From Chitinibacter tainanensis DSM 15459 (lineage in GTDB: Bacteria; Pseudomonadota; Gammaproteobacteria; Burkholderiales; Chitinibacteraceae): 64,000 nt of DNA. Shown here piece by piece: positions 1 through 8,213 of the stretch. The stretch is taken from the NCBI RefSeq assembly GCF_000429785.1, contig NZ_KE386952.1, positions 272,917 to 336,916 on the forward strand, written 5' to 3'. The notes beneath the pieces are model-generated. The model ran no database searches, was not told where the DNA came from, and saw only the letters and a list, made by a program, of their open reading frames with translations. Every line of letters begins with the position of its first letter. Position 1 is the stretch's first letter. The position numbers and the translations under genes were made by a program.

Positions 1-172
1 CCAGATAAGGTTTAAGCAGTTGTTGCTGCCAAGCGCTAGACCACTGCTCCAGCAGCGCATCAATGGCTTTGGCCGATTGCGAGCGCAGCAAAGTGGGGCT
101 CTCCGCCGCCCATACGGCCGGCTGCAGACTGATCAGCAGCGCGCTGCTGTAGGCTAGGAAAATCTTACCCAT
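1..172 (-). CDS. Secreted protein, N-terminal part only (runs off window start)
   Basis: Reading the minus strand from the ATG at 172 gives an uninterrupted frame to the window edge. It begins with a signal peptide (MGKIFLAYSSALLISLQPAVWA, split here as a basic start, a hydrophobic stretch and an AxA-like end). The mature start contains WSSAW and KPYL, a spacing like the first helix of NTF2-like domains that accompany some L,D-transpeptidases. That family guess is weak because only 57 residues are visible. An AAAGG-like ribosome site lies about 8 bases before the ATG. The export signal is the only firm statement. Confidence 0.6.
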   Translation of the reverse strand, partial: MGKIFLAYSSALLISLQPAVWAAESPTLLRSQSAKAIDALLEQWSSAWQQQLLKPYL

Positions 173-310
173 GTGGGGACCTTTCACGCGTACGGCCTGC
201 GTGTTTGCACCACCAACACCGGTACGACAATCTAATTGACTCATTGTGCAGTCTTGCCACGACGGCCAGAGCACACCCTACTTTTGCAGCTCGCTACGCA
301 GAAATTCCGC

Positions 311-511
311 TTAGTAATGCGGCGGAATCTCGTCGAATAAGCTGCGCGGCGCGGCGGCTTCCGCCGGGGCCTGGTTTTCCTGCAACAGGCGCACGGCCGC
401 CACCAGCTGATCAATCTGCCGCTGCTGCTGGGCCACCAGCTTGTTCAGCTCATCCAGTAAATCGTCTTGCAAGGCGAGACGGATTTCCAACTCGGTGAGG
501 CGTTCTTCCAT
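311..511 (-). CDS. slyX: SlyX family protein
   Basis: A 66-residue soluble protein starting MEERLTELEIRLALQDDLL. It is one long heptad-patterned helix (about residues 1-48) followed by an Ala/Pro hinge and the SlyX ending FDEIPPHY. Length and both ends match the SlyX family, whose role is unknown. The frame is open further upstream to 574, but the ATG at 511 has a GGAG ribosome site about 10 bases before it and gives the family-type N terminus. It lies downstream of the nucleotidase gene on the same strand, separated from it by a terminator and by one 49-bp intergenic element, so it probably has its own promoter. Confidence 0.9.
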   Translation of the reverse strand: MEERLTELEIRLALQDDLLDELNKLVAQQQRQIDQLVAAVRLLQENQAPAEAAAPRSLFDEIPPHY

Positions 512-623
512 CTTGGATTCTCCTGCATTGCATCGATTAGGCGCCTGTGCACAGGCAGGCGCATTGTAAGCCAAGTCGCGGGGCGGCGACTACCGCCGGG
601 CATCTTGGCACATTACTCTGCCA

Positions 624-672
624 GGGTATCTTCCCAGAAGCATTACTAATTAACACATACCGAGCAATACCC
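624..672. repeat. 49-bp GGGTAT/ATACCC intergenic element
   Basis: Both ends are perfect: GGGTAT at 624-629 and ATACCC at 667-672. It lies between slyX and the terminator of the nucleotidase gene. Confidence 0.75.
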
Positions 673-674
673 AT

Positions 675-704
675 AGAAAAACCCCGACCAATGGTCGGGG
701 TTGC
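675..704 (-). terminator. Rho-independent terminator of the nucleotidase gene
   Basis: A ten-base stem (AACCCCGACC / GGTCGGGGTT) with a three-base loop. On the minus strand it is followed by a run of T. It sits about 25 bases past the stop codon of the gene at 728-2440. Confidence 0.85.
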
Positions 705-727
705 TCGGCCCAGACTCAACTACCCGC

Positions 728-2440
728 TTATTGTGGCAGTGAGATTGTCACGCGATCCAGCGCCGGCACCGGCAGATTCGGGTTGGCTTTGAGGTAGCTT
801 TCCATTGCATCGATGTCTTGCGCGCCGCCCAAGATATTGGTGCCCTTGGTTAACACAGTGAAGTTATCACCGCCACCCGCGAGGAAGTTATTCACCGTAA
901 TCCGGTAGCTGGCAGCAGTATCGATCTGCACCCCATTAAGCTTCACGCTATTGCGCAGCACGCGCTGACCAGCGGCGCGGCCTTTATCGTAGCTGTAGCT
1001 AAAGCCATTCGATACGAGCAAAACACGGTCAAACGGCTGGTTGTTGGTGTAACCCACAAACTGCTGCTCCAGCAATTCGATCAGATCAGCCCCAGTCACC
1101 GTCATCGACACCAAGGTATTGCCAAACGGTTGCACGGTAAACAGCTGCCCATAAGTCACCGAGCCATCCTTCGCTGGCGTCAGATCGGCACGCACACCAC
1201 CCGGATTCATAAAGGCGATTTGCGCGGCGCCCAGCTTAGCATCTTTGGTCGCGGCCAATTGCGAATCGGCAATCACATTGCCCAGTGCGCTTTCGCCTGC
1301 TTTATTGGCAGATTTGCTCAGTGGGCCGGCCACGGTACCGGTGATGCGGTCTTCCAGCGGTTTAATCAGCGCTTCGTACTTGCTCACCAAGGTGCTCAAG
1401 ATGCCGTCTTTCGCCACATCATTGGTCACCCACAGGTTTTTCGCGCCAGATTTCACCACATCGCGGGTTTTCGGATCGAGCTGCAGATCAATCTCGGACA
1501 CCACACGGCCATATTGGCTGGCACTGGTCACCAGTTTGCCATTGATCTGGCAGTTATAGGCTTGGTGGGTATGGCCCGAAATCACCGCATCCACAGCTGG
1601 GTCAAGCCGCTTGACGATATCAACAATCGCGCCCGACACGCCTTTACATTCATTCAGGCCGCCGGTTTGCGTACCGCCTTCATGCACCAGCACCACAATC
1701 GCTTCGATACCGTCTTTTTTCAGCGTTGGCACCAGCGCATTGACGGTATCGGCTTCGTCTTTAAAGCTCAGCCCTTGCACGCCAGTTGGGGTCACGATGG
1801 CCGGGGTGTTTTTAAGCGTCATACCAATGAAGGCCACTTTCACACCACCAAAGCTCTTCACCTGAAACGCCGGGAACAATGACTTACCGCTGGCATCGTC
1901 AATCACATTGGCGGCCAGGAATTTAAACTTAGCGCCTTTAAATGCACCAGCAGCGCTACAACCATCTTTCGGATGGCAGCCACCGTTTTGCATCCGCAGC
2001 AACTCTTCACGGCCATCATCAAACTCATGATTGCCGACGGCATTCAATTCCAGGCCAATTTCATTCATGGCCTCGATGGTCGGTTCATCATGGAATAGCG
2101 CCGAAATCAGCGGGCTAGCCCCGATCAGATCGCCGGCCGACACCACGATATTGTTCGGGTTTTTGGCTTTCAGGGTTTTGATCCAGGTACCTAGATATTC
2201 CACCCCGCCCACGGCCACGGCTTTGCTGGCATCCGAGGCATCTACGCCTTTGGCAGTGCCCGGCTTGAGGTTGCCGTGGAAATCGTTAATCGCCAGGATT
2301 TTGACGTCGATCGGGCCCGAAGCCACGGCCGCTGGCGTGGCAGTTGGGGCAGGTGTGGCCACTGGGTTGTCGGTCGCACCACCGCAGGCAGCGATGGCGA
2401 CAGGTAATGCAGCTAAAGTCAGCATTTTGTGTAGTTGCAT
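728..2440 (-). CDS. UshA-type 5'-nucleotidase / metallophosphoesterase lipoprotein
   Basis: A 570-residue protein that probably hydrolyses extracellular or periplasmic nucleotides to nucleosides and phosphate. It has a lipoprotein signal with lipobox IAAC (Cys19) and an Ala/Pro/Thr linker to about residue 40. The calcineurin-like domain follows, with the metal motifs INDFHGN, AGDLIGASP, GNHEFDDG and SGHTHQAYN. The C-terminal 5'-nucleotidase domain has NPGGVRADL and the substrate loop GGGDNF. GGGAGA precedes the ATG by about 9 bases. The length is usual for the family and the metal-binding motifs are present. The exact substrate cannot be read from the sequence. Confidence 0.92.
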   Translation of the reverse strand: MQLHKMLTLAALPVAIAACGGATDNPVATPAPTATPAAVASGPIDVKILAINDFHGNLKPGTAKGVDASDASKAVAVGGVEYLGTWIKTLKAKNPNNIVVSAGDLIGASPLISALFHDEPTIEAMNEIGLELNAVGNHEFDDGREELLRMQNGGCHPKDGCSAAGAFKGAKFKFLAANVIDDASGKSLFPAFQVKSFGGVKVAFIGMTLKNTPAIVTPTGVQGLSFKDEADTVNALVPTLKKDGIEAIVVLVHEGGTQTGGLNECKGVSGAIVDIVKRLDPAVDAVISGHTHQAYNCQINGKLVTSASQYGRVVSEIDLQLDPKTRDVVKSGAKNLWVTNDVAKDGILSTLVSKYEALIKPLEDRITGTVAGPLSKSANKAGESALGNVIADSQLAATKDAKLGAAQIAFMNPGGVRADLTPAKDGSVTYGQLFTVQPFGNTLVSMTVTGADLIELLEQQFVGYTNNQPFDRVLLVSNGFSYSYDKGRAAGQRVLRNSVKLNGVQIDTAASYRITVNNFLAGGGDNFTVLTKGTNILGGAQDIDAMESYLKANPNLPVPALDRVTISLPQ

Positions 2441-2555
2441 GCTGTTGTCTCCCTATGATGAGGCGACCACAATATGCGATTAGCATGACAAAAATGGGGC
2501 GATTCGATGAACTTAAAACGACCGTTTCATGACAAGGCCGAGACTTGCTAATACA

Positions 2556-2604
2556 GGGTATACGGCTACACCTCATGTATTAGCTAGGCCTAATGAAGAT
2601 ACAC
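2556..2604. repeat. 49-bp GGGTAT/ATACCC intergenic element
   Basis: GGGTAT at 2556-2561 and a one-mismatch right end, ATACAC, at 2599-2604. It ends three bases past the 3' end of the PQ-loop gene and lies upstream of the nucleotidase gene. An AGGTAT half-site follows four bases later, at 2609. Confidence 0.6.
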
Positions 2605-2606
2605 CA

Positions 2607-2903
2607 CTAGGTATGCCGAAAACGCGCAATCAGCCATAGGGTAATCAACACAAACAGCAAATTACTACTGGCCGAAAACACCAGCGCCCAGCCCCGGCCA
2701 TGCGCCAACACCTGCACCAGCGCATAAAAAGTGGCGATCAGCGAAGACAAAGTCCATACCGCCCATGAGCTCAGCGCAATATTGGCACTGGAACGCGAGC
2801 GCCAGAGCGTGCGCCATTGCGGCAAATAGGCCAGCAAAGACAGTACGCCCACGCCAGCTTGCAGCACCGTGGCCCCTTCAAGAATTAATTTATTGATGGC
2901 CAT
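2607..2903 (-). CDS. PQ-loop (SemiSWEET-like) small membrane protein
   Basis: A 98-residue protein with three predicted membrane helices (about residues 10-28, 42-63 and 70-92). The first helix ends in the PQ-loop signature LAYLPQWRTLWRSRSSANI. One three-helix PQ-loop unit is the SemiSWEET architecture, which works as a dimer and in known cases moves sugars. Some homologs have other roles, so the substrate is open. There is only a weak AGG-type ribosome site before the ATG. It is probably transcribed alone or together with the downstream nucleotidase gene. Confidence 0.75.
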   Translation of the reverse strand: MAINKLILEGATVLQAGVGVLSLLAYLPQWRTLWRSRSSANIALSSWAVWTLSSLIATFYALVQVLAHGRGWALVFSASSNLLFVLITLWLIARFRHT

Positions 2904-3113
2904 GCGCCAGCCTAGTTATCCGTTTCATTCTCGAATGACTGCCCTTGGAGCGCGAAGTTCGCCCCTGCTTGCCAATTTCTGGCAATAAGACAAAGACATA
3001 GCGTGCTACCAAGCAAGCCATCGGGTGTTTCACCATCACCACAGCCATTCAGCTCAGGCTTAACCCTGCCGATAAATCAGCTAAGCTAAAGCAAGCCCAC
3101 GACGAGTCCGGCC

Positions 3114-3995
3114 ATGAATCAAGCGATTACCGACCGCGCGCAATGGATCAGCTATCTGGCCAACCAGCCTACGCCCATCCTTGCCCACACCCAGCAAGAG
3201 ATTCGCCATTTTCAGAGCGAGATCGACCAGATCGGTTTGCATGAGATCAGCCAGCTGATCCGCCATGATCCGCTGCTCACGCTGCATATCTTGCGCTATC
3301 AGGAAGAACACCGGCACACCCGCCAAACCACCGATGTCACCACCATCGACCGGGTGCTTCTGATGATTGGCGTCGTGGGCTTTTTCCGCGTATTTGGCAC
3401 TCTGCCCACGCTGGAAAACGATGTGCACGCCCAAAAAGCCATGATTTATGGTGCGCACCGTACTTGTGCCCGCGCCTATCTGGCCTCGCGCATTGCCGAA
3501 ACCTTCAGCCACTATCGGCGCGATATTGAGCCCAAAGAAGTCATTACCGCCGCCCTCTTGCACGACACAGCCGAAATCCTGCTGTGGATGGCCTCGCCCC
3601 GCCAGATGATGATGGTGAGCGAGATCATGCGCTCCAACCCCGGTATGCGCAGCGTGGACGCCCAGCACAAAATCCTCGGCTGCCAGATTAATGAAATCCA
3701 GCAAGGCTTAGTCGAACTGTGGCACCTGCCCCACACGCTGCTGCACCTGATCGACGACCACTATGCCGACGAACCCCGCGTGCGCTTGGTCCACCTCGCC
3801 GTCGGCATGGCCCGCCACTTGGAAAAAGGCTGGGACAACCCCTATTTCCAGGCCGACCTGCAAAACTGCGGCCAATGGTTTCACCTCGAGCCGGCTTTGA
3901 TCTACAACCACATCCGCGATGTGGCGCTCGATTGCGCCCGCAGCTGGCACTGGTATGAAGAACAACCCGTCGCCGCCATGTTGATCCGCGCCTAA
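3114..3995 (+). CDS. HDOD-domain signalling protein
   Basis: A 293-residue cytoplasmic protein. An HDOD domain (about residues 20-230) shows RHDPLLTLHILRY, a helix around IDRVLLMIGVVGFFRVFG, ALLHDTAEILLW and a late GCQINEIQQGLVELWHLP segment. HDOD is an HD-related fold without the full HD metal set and is used in signalling and regulation. No second output domain is visible, so its partner is unknown. It is a monocistronic unit ending in a strong terminator. A GAG-type ribosome site lies close before the ATG. Confidence 0.85.
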   Translation: MNQAITDRAQWISYLANQPTPILAHTQQEIRHFQSEIDQIGLHEISQLIRHDPLLTLHILRYQEEHRHTRQTTDVTTIDRVLLMIGVVGFFRVFGTLPTLENDVHAQKAMIYGAHRTCARAYLASRIAETFSHYRRDIEPKEVITAALLHDTAEILLWMASPRQMMMVSEIMRSNPGMRSVDAQHKILGCQINEIQQGLVELWHLPHTLLHLIDDHYADEPRVRLVHLAVGMARHLEKGWDNPYFQADLQNCGQWFHLEPALIYNHIRDVALDCARSWHWYEEQPVAAMLIRA

Positions 3996-4013
3996 GCGCG
4001 TTTAGCCTGAATA

Positions 4014-4044
4014 ATAAAAAAGCCACCTCACGGTGGCTTTTTTA
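4014..4044. terminator. Bidirectional rho-independent terminator
   Basis: GCCACC / GGTGGC stem with a four-base loop. It is flanked by an A run on the left and a T run on the right, so it can serve the HDOD gene (+) and the convergent small gene (-). Confidence 0.85.
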
Positions 4045-4076
4045 TTGTAGCGGTCACAACTGACCGCACTGCACGC

Positions 4077-4283
4077 TTAGCCGCACTGCACGGCCAGCTG
4101 TTGGCTGGCGATGGCGGCGGTTTGGCGCAGCACGCGATGCAAGGCGCGATCGCGTGATTGAGGAACGGGTTGCCAGTCAGTCACCGGTTTGCGGCGGCCG
4201 CCGCGACAGATCACGATTTGAAACCAGCCTTCCATTTCCTCGGCCCGGGCTGCCGGGCGTGCTTCAATATTAAAATCAAACAT
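4077..4283 (-). CDS. Small hypothetical protein
   Basis: A 68-residue protein beginning MFDFNIEARPAARAEEMEGW, with a basic RGGRRKP stretch and a helical C terminus. I do not recognise the family. The frame stays open upstream to 4460. The ATG at 4283 is preferred because GGAG lies about 10 bases before it and the upstream extension has a different, non-conserved look. It is convergent with the HDOD gene and shares its terminator. There is no signal peptide or membrane helix. Confidence 0.6.
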   Translation of the reverse strand: MFDFNIEARPAARAEEMEGWFQIVICRGGRRKPVTDWQPVPQSRDRALHRVLRQTAAIASQQLAVQCG

Positions 4284-4711
4284 GTATAAACGCTCCAAGT
4301 GGGCGCTTGCACGGGTTTTCTGGTTGGAAAAATACTGTGTTAGCGCCGTCAGCCATCCACGCCGGATGGCATAGCACCAATCGAAGAGCACCAGGTTCGG
4401 TTCGAACCCAACCCGGGTTGGTCCGGGTAGGCCATGGCTGACAGTAGAGGGAGCTGTCACCAGCGGGCGTTTTAGGTAGATCGGCAGGGCCGATTTGCGA
4501 AGATAAACTTGCTTAACACATCATGCCTTTAGCGGCACTTTGCAGGATGTGCTCGATCAATTGAGTGCCACGAGTATGCCCGATCTAAAAAACACTGTCA
4601 AATCATTACTTTGGCTTTTATAAGCCACCCCGAACTACCCTGCCTGCCATGCACTCGCCCACCCGGCTTGCGGTATAGTGAAATGATTGCGACTCTGTGA
4701 TCGGGCTACCG
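4284..4711. other. 428-base gap with nested palindromes
   Basis: No credible gene. It holds two perfect palindromes that overlap by one base, GGTTCGAACC (4399-4408) and CCAACCCGGGTTGG (4408-4421). These lie about 115-140 bases upstream of the small gene ending at 4077. A TATAGT box at 4673-4678 could serve nnrD. The rest shows nothing I can name. Confidence 0.5.
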
Positions 4712-5572
4712 ATGAATGAATCTGATCCGATAGCCGGCGCCTTGGCCCGCCTGCAGCGCGCGGCCGATAGCCATAAAGGCAGCTTTGGCAGTGTAGCCAT
4801 TCTGGGTGGCGCGCCGGGCATGGTGGGTGCGGCGCTCCTGGCCGGCCGTGCGGCTTTGCACATGGGCGCCGGTAAAGTGTGGCTGGGCTTGCTGGACCCG
4901 CGCCCCTACTGCGATTGGCAACAACCCGAGCTGATGCTGGGTAGCACCGCGCATGCTTTGGCCCAACCCTACACCCATCTCGCCTGCGGCATGGGCATGG
5001 GTATTAGCCCGCAAAGCGCTGAATTGTTAGGCTTGGCACTCAATACCCCCACCCCCTTATTGCTGGATGCAGATGCACTGAATCTGCTGGCCACCCAAGC
5101 CCATTTGCGGGCGCAATTACAAGCCCGCTGGGCGCAGGCCACGGTGCTCACCCCGCATCCGGCGGAGGCGGCACGACTACTGGCTTGCACCACTGCCGAA
5201 GTACAGGCTGATCGCATGCAGGCGGTGCAGACTTTAGCGCGTGAATTAGGTTGCACCGTGTTGCTCAAAGGCCATGGCACCTTAATCGCCGACCCAGATG
5301 GCCAAATCAGCCGCAACCTCACCGGCAACCCCGCCCTGAGTAGCGCTGGCCAAGGCGATACGCTGGCCGGCATGATCATCGCGCTGGCCGCGCAAGGGCT
5401 GACCCTGGCCGAAGCGGCGCGGGCGGGCGCTTATCTGCATGGCGCGGCGGCTGATCGCTGGCGCGAACAGCATCCAGCCGGCATTGGTCTCACCGCCAGC
5501 GAAACCAGCCTAATCGCCCGGCAAATTCTGAATGAAGATGTCATAAAAAATTCATCAAACGGCAACACATGA
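4712..5572 (+). CDS. nnrD: ADP-dependent NAD(P)H-hydrate dehydratase
   Basis: A 286-residue ribokinase-fold repair enzyme that converts S-NAD(P)HX back to NAD(P)H using ADP. Motifs in order: GGAPGMVGAALLAGRAAL, PLLLDADALNLLA, LTPHPAEAARLL, LLKGHGTLI and TGNPALSSAGQGDTLAG, the last holding the catalytic Asp in GD. The usual V of GDVLAG is T here. Many bacteria fuse this domain to an N-terminal epimerase (NnrE). This protein stands alone, so an epimerase should be encoded elsewhere. A GTG at 4697 is an alternative start. Neither start has a clear ribosome site. Confidence 0.92.
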   Translation: MNESDPIAGALARLQRAADSHKGSFGSVAILGGAPGMVGAALLAGRAALHMGAGKVWLGLLDPRPYCDWQQPELMLGSTAHALAQPYTHLACGMGMGISPQSAELLGLALNTPTPLLLDADALNLLATQAHLRAQLQARWAQATVLTPHPAEAARLLACTTAEVQADRMQAVQTLARELGCTVLLKGHGTLIADPDGQISRNLTGNPALSSAGQGDTLAGMIIALAAQGLTLAEAARAGAYLHGAAADRWREQHPAGIGLTASETSLIARQILNEDVIKNSSNGNT

Positions 5573-5646
5573 AGGGGATAAGGAAAGGGAAAATCAGGTC
5601 ATAAACAATTTATACCGTTTTACCTTTTCTTTTTTGGAGTCGTGCC

Positions 5647-6150
5647 ATGACGAAAGCAGCCCCAGCCAATACCGCGTCAACAGCCCCAAGCACTACCACC
5701 ACCCGCCGCCGCCCTGCCGCCCGTGGCGCGGCCAAACCGCGCGCCACCGCCGCCAATACCCAGCCAGAAGCACTGCCAGCCGCCGCCGCTGAAGTGGTCG
5801 CCGAAGTAGCTGCGCCAGCCGTGGCAGCTCCGGTAGCCGCAGAGGCTGCGCCTGCCCAGCCTACGGCCGCTGAAGCCAGCAGCAAAGACAGCAAGGCCGG
5901 CAAAGCCGCTCGTGGCAAAAAGGCCGAGAAAAAAGAAAAACTGGTACGCGATAGCTTCACCTTCCCTGCCAGCGACTACGCCCTGATTGCCAGCAGCAAA
6001 CAGCGGGTGATCGCCGCCGGAGTGGAAGTGAAAAAAAGCGAAATCGTGCGCGCCGGCCTGTATGCGCTCAGCCAGCTGGATGACGCCGCCCTGCTCGCCT
6101 TGGTAGGCCAGCTGGAAAAAATCAAAACCGGTCGCCCAAGCAAGAAATAA
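5647..6150 (+). CDS. Ala/Pro-tailed ribbon-helix-helix-like protein
   Basis: A 167-residue protein in two parts. Residues 1-95 are disordered, rich in Ala, Pro and Thr, with early TRRRPAARGAAKPR and a Lys-rich junction (KAARGKKAEKKEKL). Residues 98-167 form a compact segment with SFTFPASDYALI, then EVKKSEIVRAGLYAL, a pattern like the strand and helix of ribbon-helix-helix DNA binders, and a basic GRPSKK end. A basic disordered tail joined to a small DNA-binding-like fold suggests a nucleoid-associated or regulatory protein. That is inference. GGAG lies about 8 bases before the ATG. Confidence 0.7.
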   Translation: MTKAAPANTASTAPSTTTTRRRPAARGAAKPRATAANTQPEALPAAAAEVVAEVAAPAVAAPVAAEAAPAQPTAAEASSKDSKAGKAARGKKAEKKEKLVRDSFTFPASDYALIASSKQRVIAAGVEVKKSEIVRAGLYALSQLDDAALLALVGQLEKIKTGRPSKK

Positions 6151-6162
6151 GCGCCCAAGCAA

Positions 6163-6200
6163 CACGCCGCCCGGCTGGCAAACACCAGACGGGCGGCGTG
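6163..6200. terminator. Strong hairpin after the Ala/Pro-tailed gene
   Basis: An 11-bp perfect stem (CACGCCGCCCG / CGGGCGGCGTG) extended by CTGG/CCAG with a six-base loop. There is no T run on either side, so it is a stable hairpin between convergent genes rather than a classical terminator. Confidence 0.5.
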
Positions 6201-6238
6201 GATAAGCGCGAGCTTAGCTCACCCGCGCACCGCAGCGC

Positions 6239-7222
6239 TTAGTACTTCGGTAAAGCCGGTTGACGGGTTTTCCACAACGAATACAACACCCCCGCCGCCA
6301 AGAGGCCAAAGGTCACCGCCAGCGATAGGGCGGCCGGCACTTTGCCATCAAAGACGAAATCCCCCAGGAAGATTTTCGAACCAATAAACACCAGCACCAG
6401 CGCCAAGGCGTATTTCAGGTAATGGAAGCGATGGATCACCGCCGCCAGCGCAAAATACAGCGCCCGCAAACCTAAAATCGCAAAGATGTTGGAGGTGTAA
6501 ACGATAAACGGATCGGTGGTGATGGCAAAAATCGCCGGCACACTATCCACCGCAAACACCAGATCAACCAGCTCCACCATACACAGCGCCAGAAACAGCG
6601 GCGTTGCCCACCACACCTGCTTATCGCTGCCTACCGCTGCCGGGGCGCGCACAAAAAAGCGCTGGCCGTGTAGCTCATTGGTTACCCGCATATGCCGGCG
6701 CAGGAAACCCAGCAGCGGGTTCTGGGCCAGATCGGTATTTTGCTCACCGGCAAACAGCATTTTCAGGCCGGTGAAGATCAGGAACACCGCAAACACATAC
6801 AGCGTCCAGTAATACTGCGCCACCAGCGTAGCCCCCAGGCCAATCATGATGGCCCGCAGTACAATCACGCCCAAAATACCCCAGAACAACACCCGGTGCT
6901 GATACATCCGTGGCACGGCAAAATAGGTGAAGATCAGCGAGATCACAAACACATTATCCAGCGACAGGCTTTTTTCGATCAAAAAGCCGGTGAAATACTG
7001 CATGCCGGATACGGCCCCCAGATACCACCACACCCAGGCCCCGAACAGCAGGCCGGCGGCAATATAAAACGCCGACAGCTGCAGGCTTTCACGCACGCCG
7101 ATCTCGTGGTCTTCCTTATGCAAGACCCCCAAATCAAACGCCAGCAGCCCCAGAACAATGGTGACAAAAGTTAACCACAACCAGAGTGGCTGACCCAGCC
7201 ATACCCCCAGTAGTATCTCCAT
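6239..7222 (-). CDS. TerC/Alx family membrane protein
   Basis: A 327-residue inner-membrane protein with about nine helices. Conserved acidic membrane positions are visible in LLAFDLGVLHKEDHEI, EKSLSLDNVFVISLIF and ELVDLVFAVDSVPAIFAIT. This family includes Alx, linked to manganese export and alkaline response, and TerC of tellurite clusters. The ATG at 7222 is chosen because GGAG lies 8 bases before it. The GTG at 7231 would overlap that site. It follows the TerB-like gene by about 40 bases and is probably co-transcribed with it. The start region overlaps a 49-bp element. Confidence 0.9.
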   Translation of the reverse strand: MEILLGVWLGQPLWLWLTFVTIVLGLLAFDLGVLHKEDHEIGVRESLQLSAFYIAAGLLFGAWVWWYLGAVSGMQYFTGFLIEKSLSLDNVFVISLIFTYFAVPRMYQHRVLFWGILGVIVLRAIMIGLGATLVAQYYWTLYVFAVFLIFTGLKMLFAGEQNTDLAQNPLLGFLRRHMRVTNELHGQRFFVRAPAAVGSDKQVWWATPLFLALCMVELVDLVFAVDSVPAIFAITTDPFIVYTSNIFAILGLRALYFALAAVIHRFHYLKYALALVLVFIGSKIFLGDFVFDGKVPAALSLAVTFGLLAAGVLYSLWKTRQPALPKY

Positions 7223-7259
7223 GATCTTCACTCCACAATTAGCTTAAAAGGATATACCC
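7211..7259. repeat. 49-bp element (weak left end) at the terC start
   Basis: Left end TAGTAT at 7211-7216 and perfect ATACCC at 7254-7259. It begins three bases past the 3' end of the TerB-like gene and covers the terC ribosome site and start codon. Confidence 0.5.
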
Positions 7260-7261
7260 CA

Positions 7262-7708
7262 TCAACTTCGTAACACGCTGCGTGCAGTGCGCGGCTGGCT
7301 TGGAATCGGCTGCACCGCATACCAGTCGTATTGCCAGCAGGCCATGGCCCGCGAAATCAACACTGCCTCGCCATCGGCCAGCCAGCCATCGGCATCCACC
7401 ACCCCGAGCATGGCGCGCAAGAGTTTCACCTGCAGCGCCGGGTCATCCACCTCGGCCAGTAGGCGATCCAGCAAGGGGGTATCCAGCTCGAGGTGCCCCA
7501 CCGCTTGGCCGGGCAGGTATTGCAGCAGGTCATCGCACAGGTCTTGCAACACCTGCTGCAATAAAGGCTCACTGATGCCTAATTGGGCCAGCAGCCGGCT
7601 TTCGCGCACGGCGGCCAGTTCGGCGGGGTCTAGCCCCCCATCCGACAACAGGGACAGGGCCAGCAAACGACAAACTGCTTCATGACTATTCACAGCATAA
7701 CGACGCAT
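7262..7708 (-). CDS. TerB-like domain protein
   Basis: A 148-residue soluble all-helical protein with the TerB/DjlA-type pattern: an N-terminal helix AVCRLLALSLLSDGGLDPAE followed by a second repeat LLRAMLGVVDADGWLADGEA, each with an acidic loop that could bind a metal. TerB-like domains accompany TerC in membrane stress systems. The neighbour here is a TerC-family gene, which supports a shared role at the membrane. The C-terminal 25 residues are basic and Pro/Ser rich. It is the middle gene of the HPF-like, TerB-like, TerC run. Confidence 0.7.
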   Translation of the reverse strand: MRRYAVNSHEAVCRLLALSLLSDGGLDPAELAAVRESRLLAQLGISEPLLQQVLQDLCDDLLQYLPGQAVGHLELDTPLLDRLLAEVDDPALQVKLLRAMLGVVDADGWLADGEAVLISRAMACWQYDWYAVQPIPSQPRTARSVLRS

Positions 7709-7750
7709 GGTGGTAACTCCTGAGCTGGGGAAAAACCGGTTGGGTCAGAT

Positions 7751-8092
7751 TTAGTAACCCAGCCCAAGCGGGCTGGCTACCGGGGCAAAGCCACGGCTTT
7801 GCCGCACGCGGCGGCTTACCGTGCGGCTGGCCCGATCGGTGGCGCGATTAATCGCAAACAGCTGATCGGTGGCCACATCTTCGATAATCACATCGGGAAT
7901 CTGATGCAGGCTAATCACTAGCTGGCAATGCTGGTCCACCCCGCCGCGCGGGCCATTCACATCAGACAGGCGCACGGTCACTTTACGGATATGGCTAGCC
8001 AAGCGCCCAAGGCCAAACTCGATCTGGCGGGCGATATGCCGCTGCAGTTTTTCGTCCAATGCAACGCCCTGGCTACTGATTTCGATTTTCAT
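7751..8092 (-). CDS. HPF/RaiA-like ribosome-associated protein
   Basis: A 113-residue protein matching the S30AE fold: MKIEISSQGVALDEKLQRHI at the start, a central strand KVTVRLSDVNGPRGG, then VIIEDVATDQLFAINRATDR and RASRTVSRRVRQSR. Members bind the decoding centre of the 30S subunit and silence ribosomes in resting cells. It is a short form without the dimerising tail of long HPF. AGGAG lies 8 bases before the ATG at 8092. The upstream extension to 8137 lacks family similarity. It is divergent from nhaR and heads a run with the TerB-like and TerC genes. Confidence 0.85.
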   Translation of the reverse strand: MKIEISSQGVALDEKLQRHIARQIEFGLGRLASHIRKVTVRLSDVNGPRGGVDQHCQLVISLHQIPDVIIEDVATDQLFAINRATDRASRTVSRRVRQSRGFAPVASPLGLGY

Positions 8093-8213
8093 GGCATGAC
8101 TCCTTTGCAGAAACAATCCAAGCTGGATATGGGTCAAATTTAATGCCGCACGCCAATAAATAAAAATCGTATATTCTTGTTTCTAACTTCAGTTTTTTGG
8201 AATAATCGCCGCC

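Noticed and set aside
4391-4430. tRNA-like GGTTCGAACC segment
   Set aside because: No acceptor stem, anticodon arm or D arm can be built around it; it is a plain palindrome.
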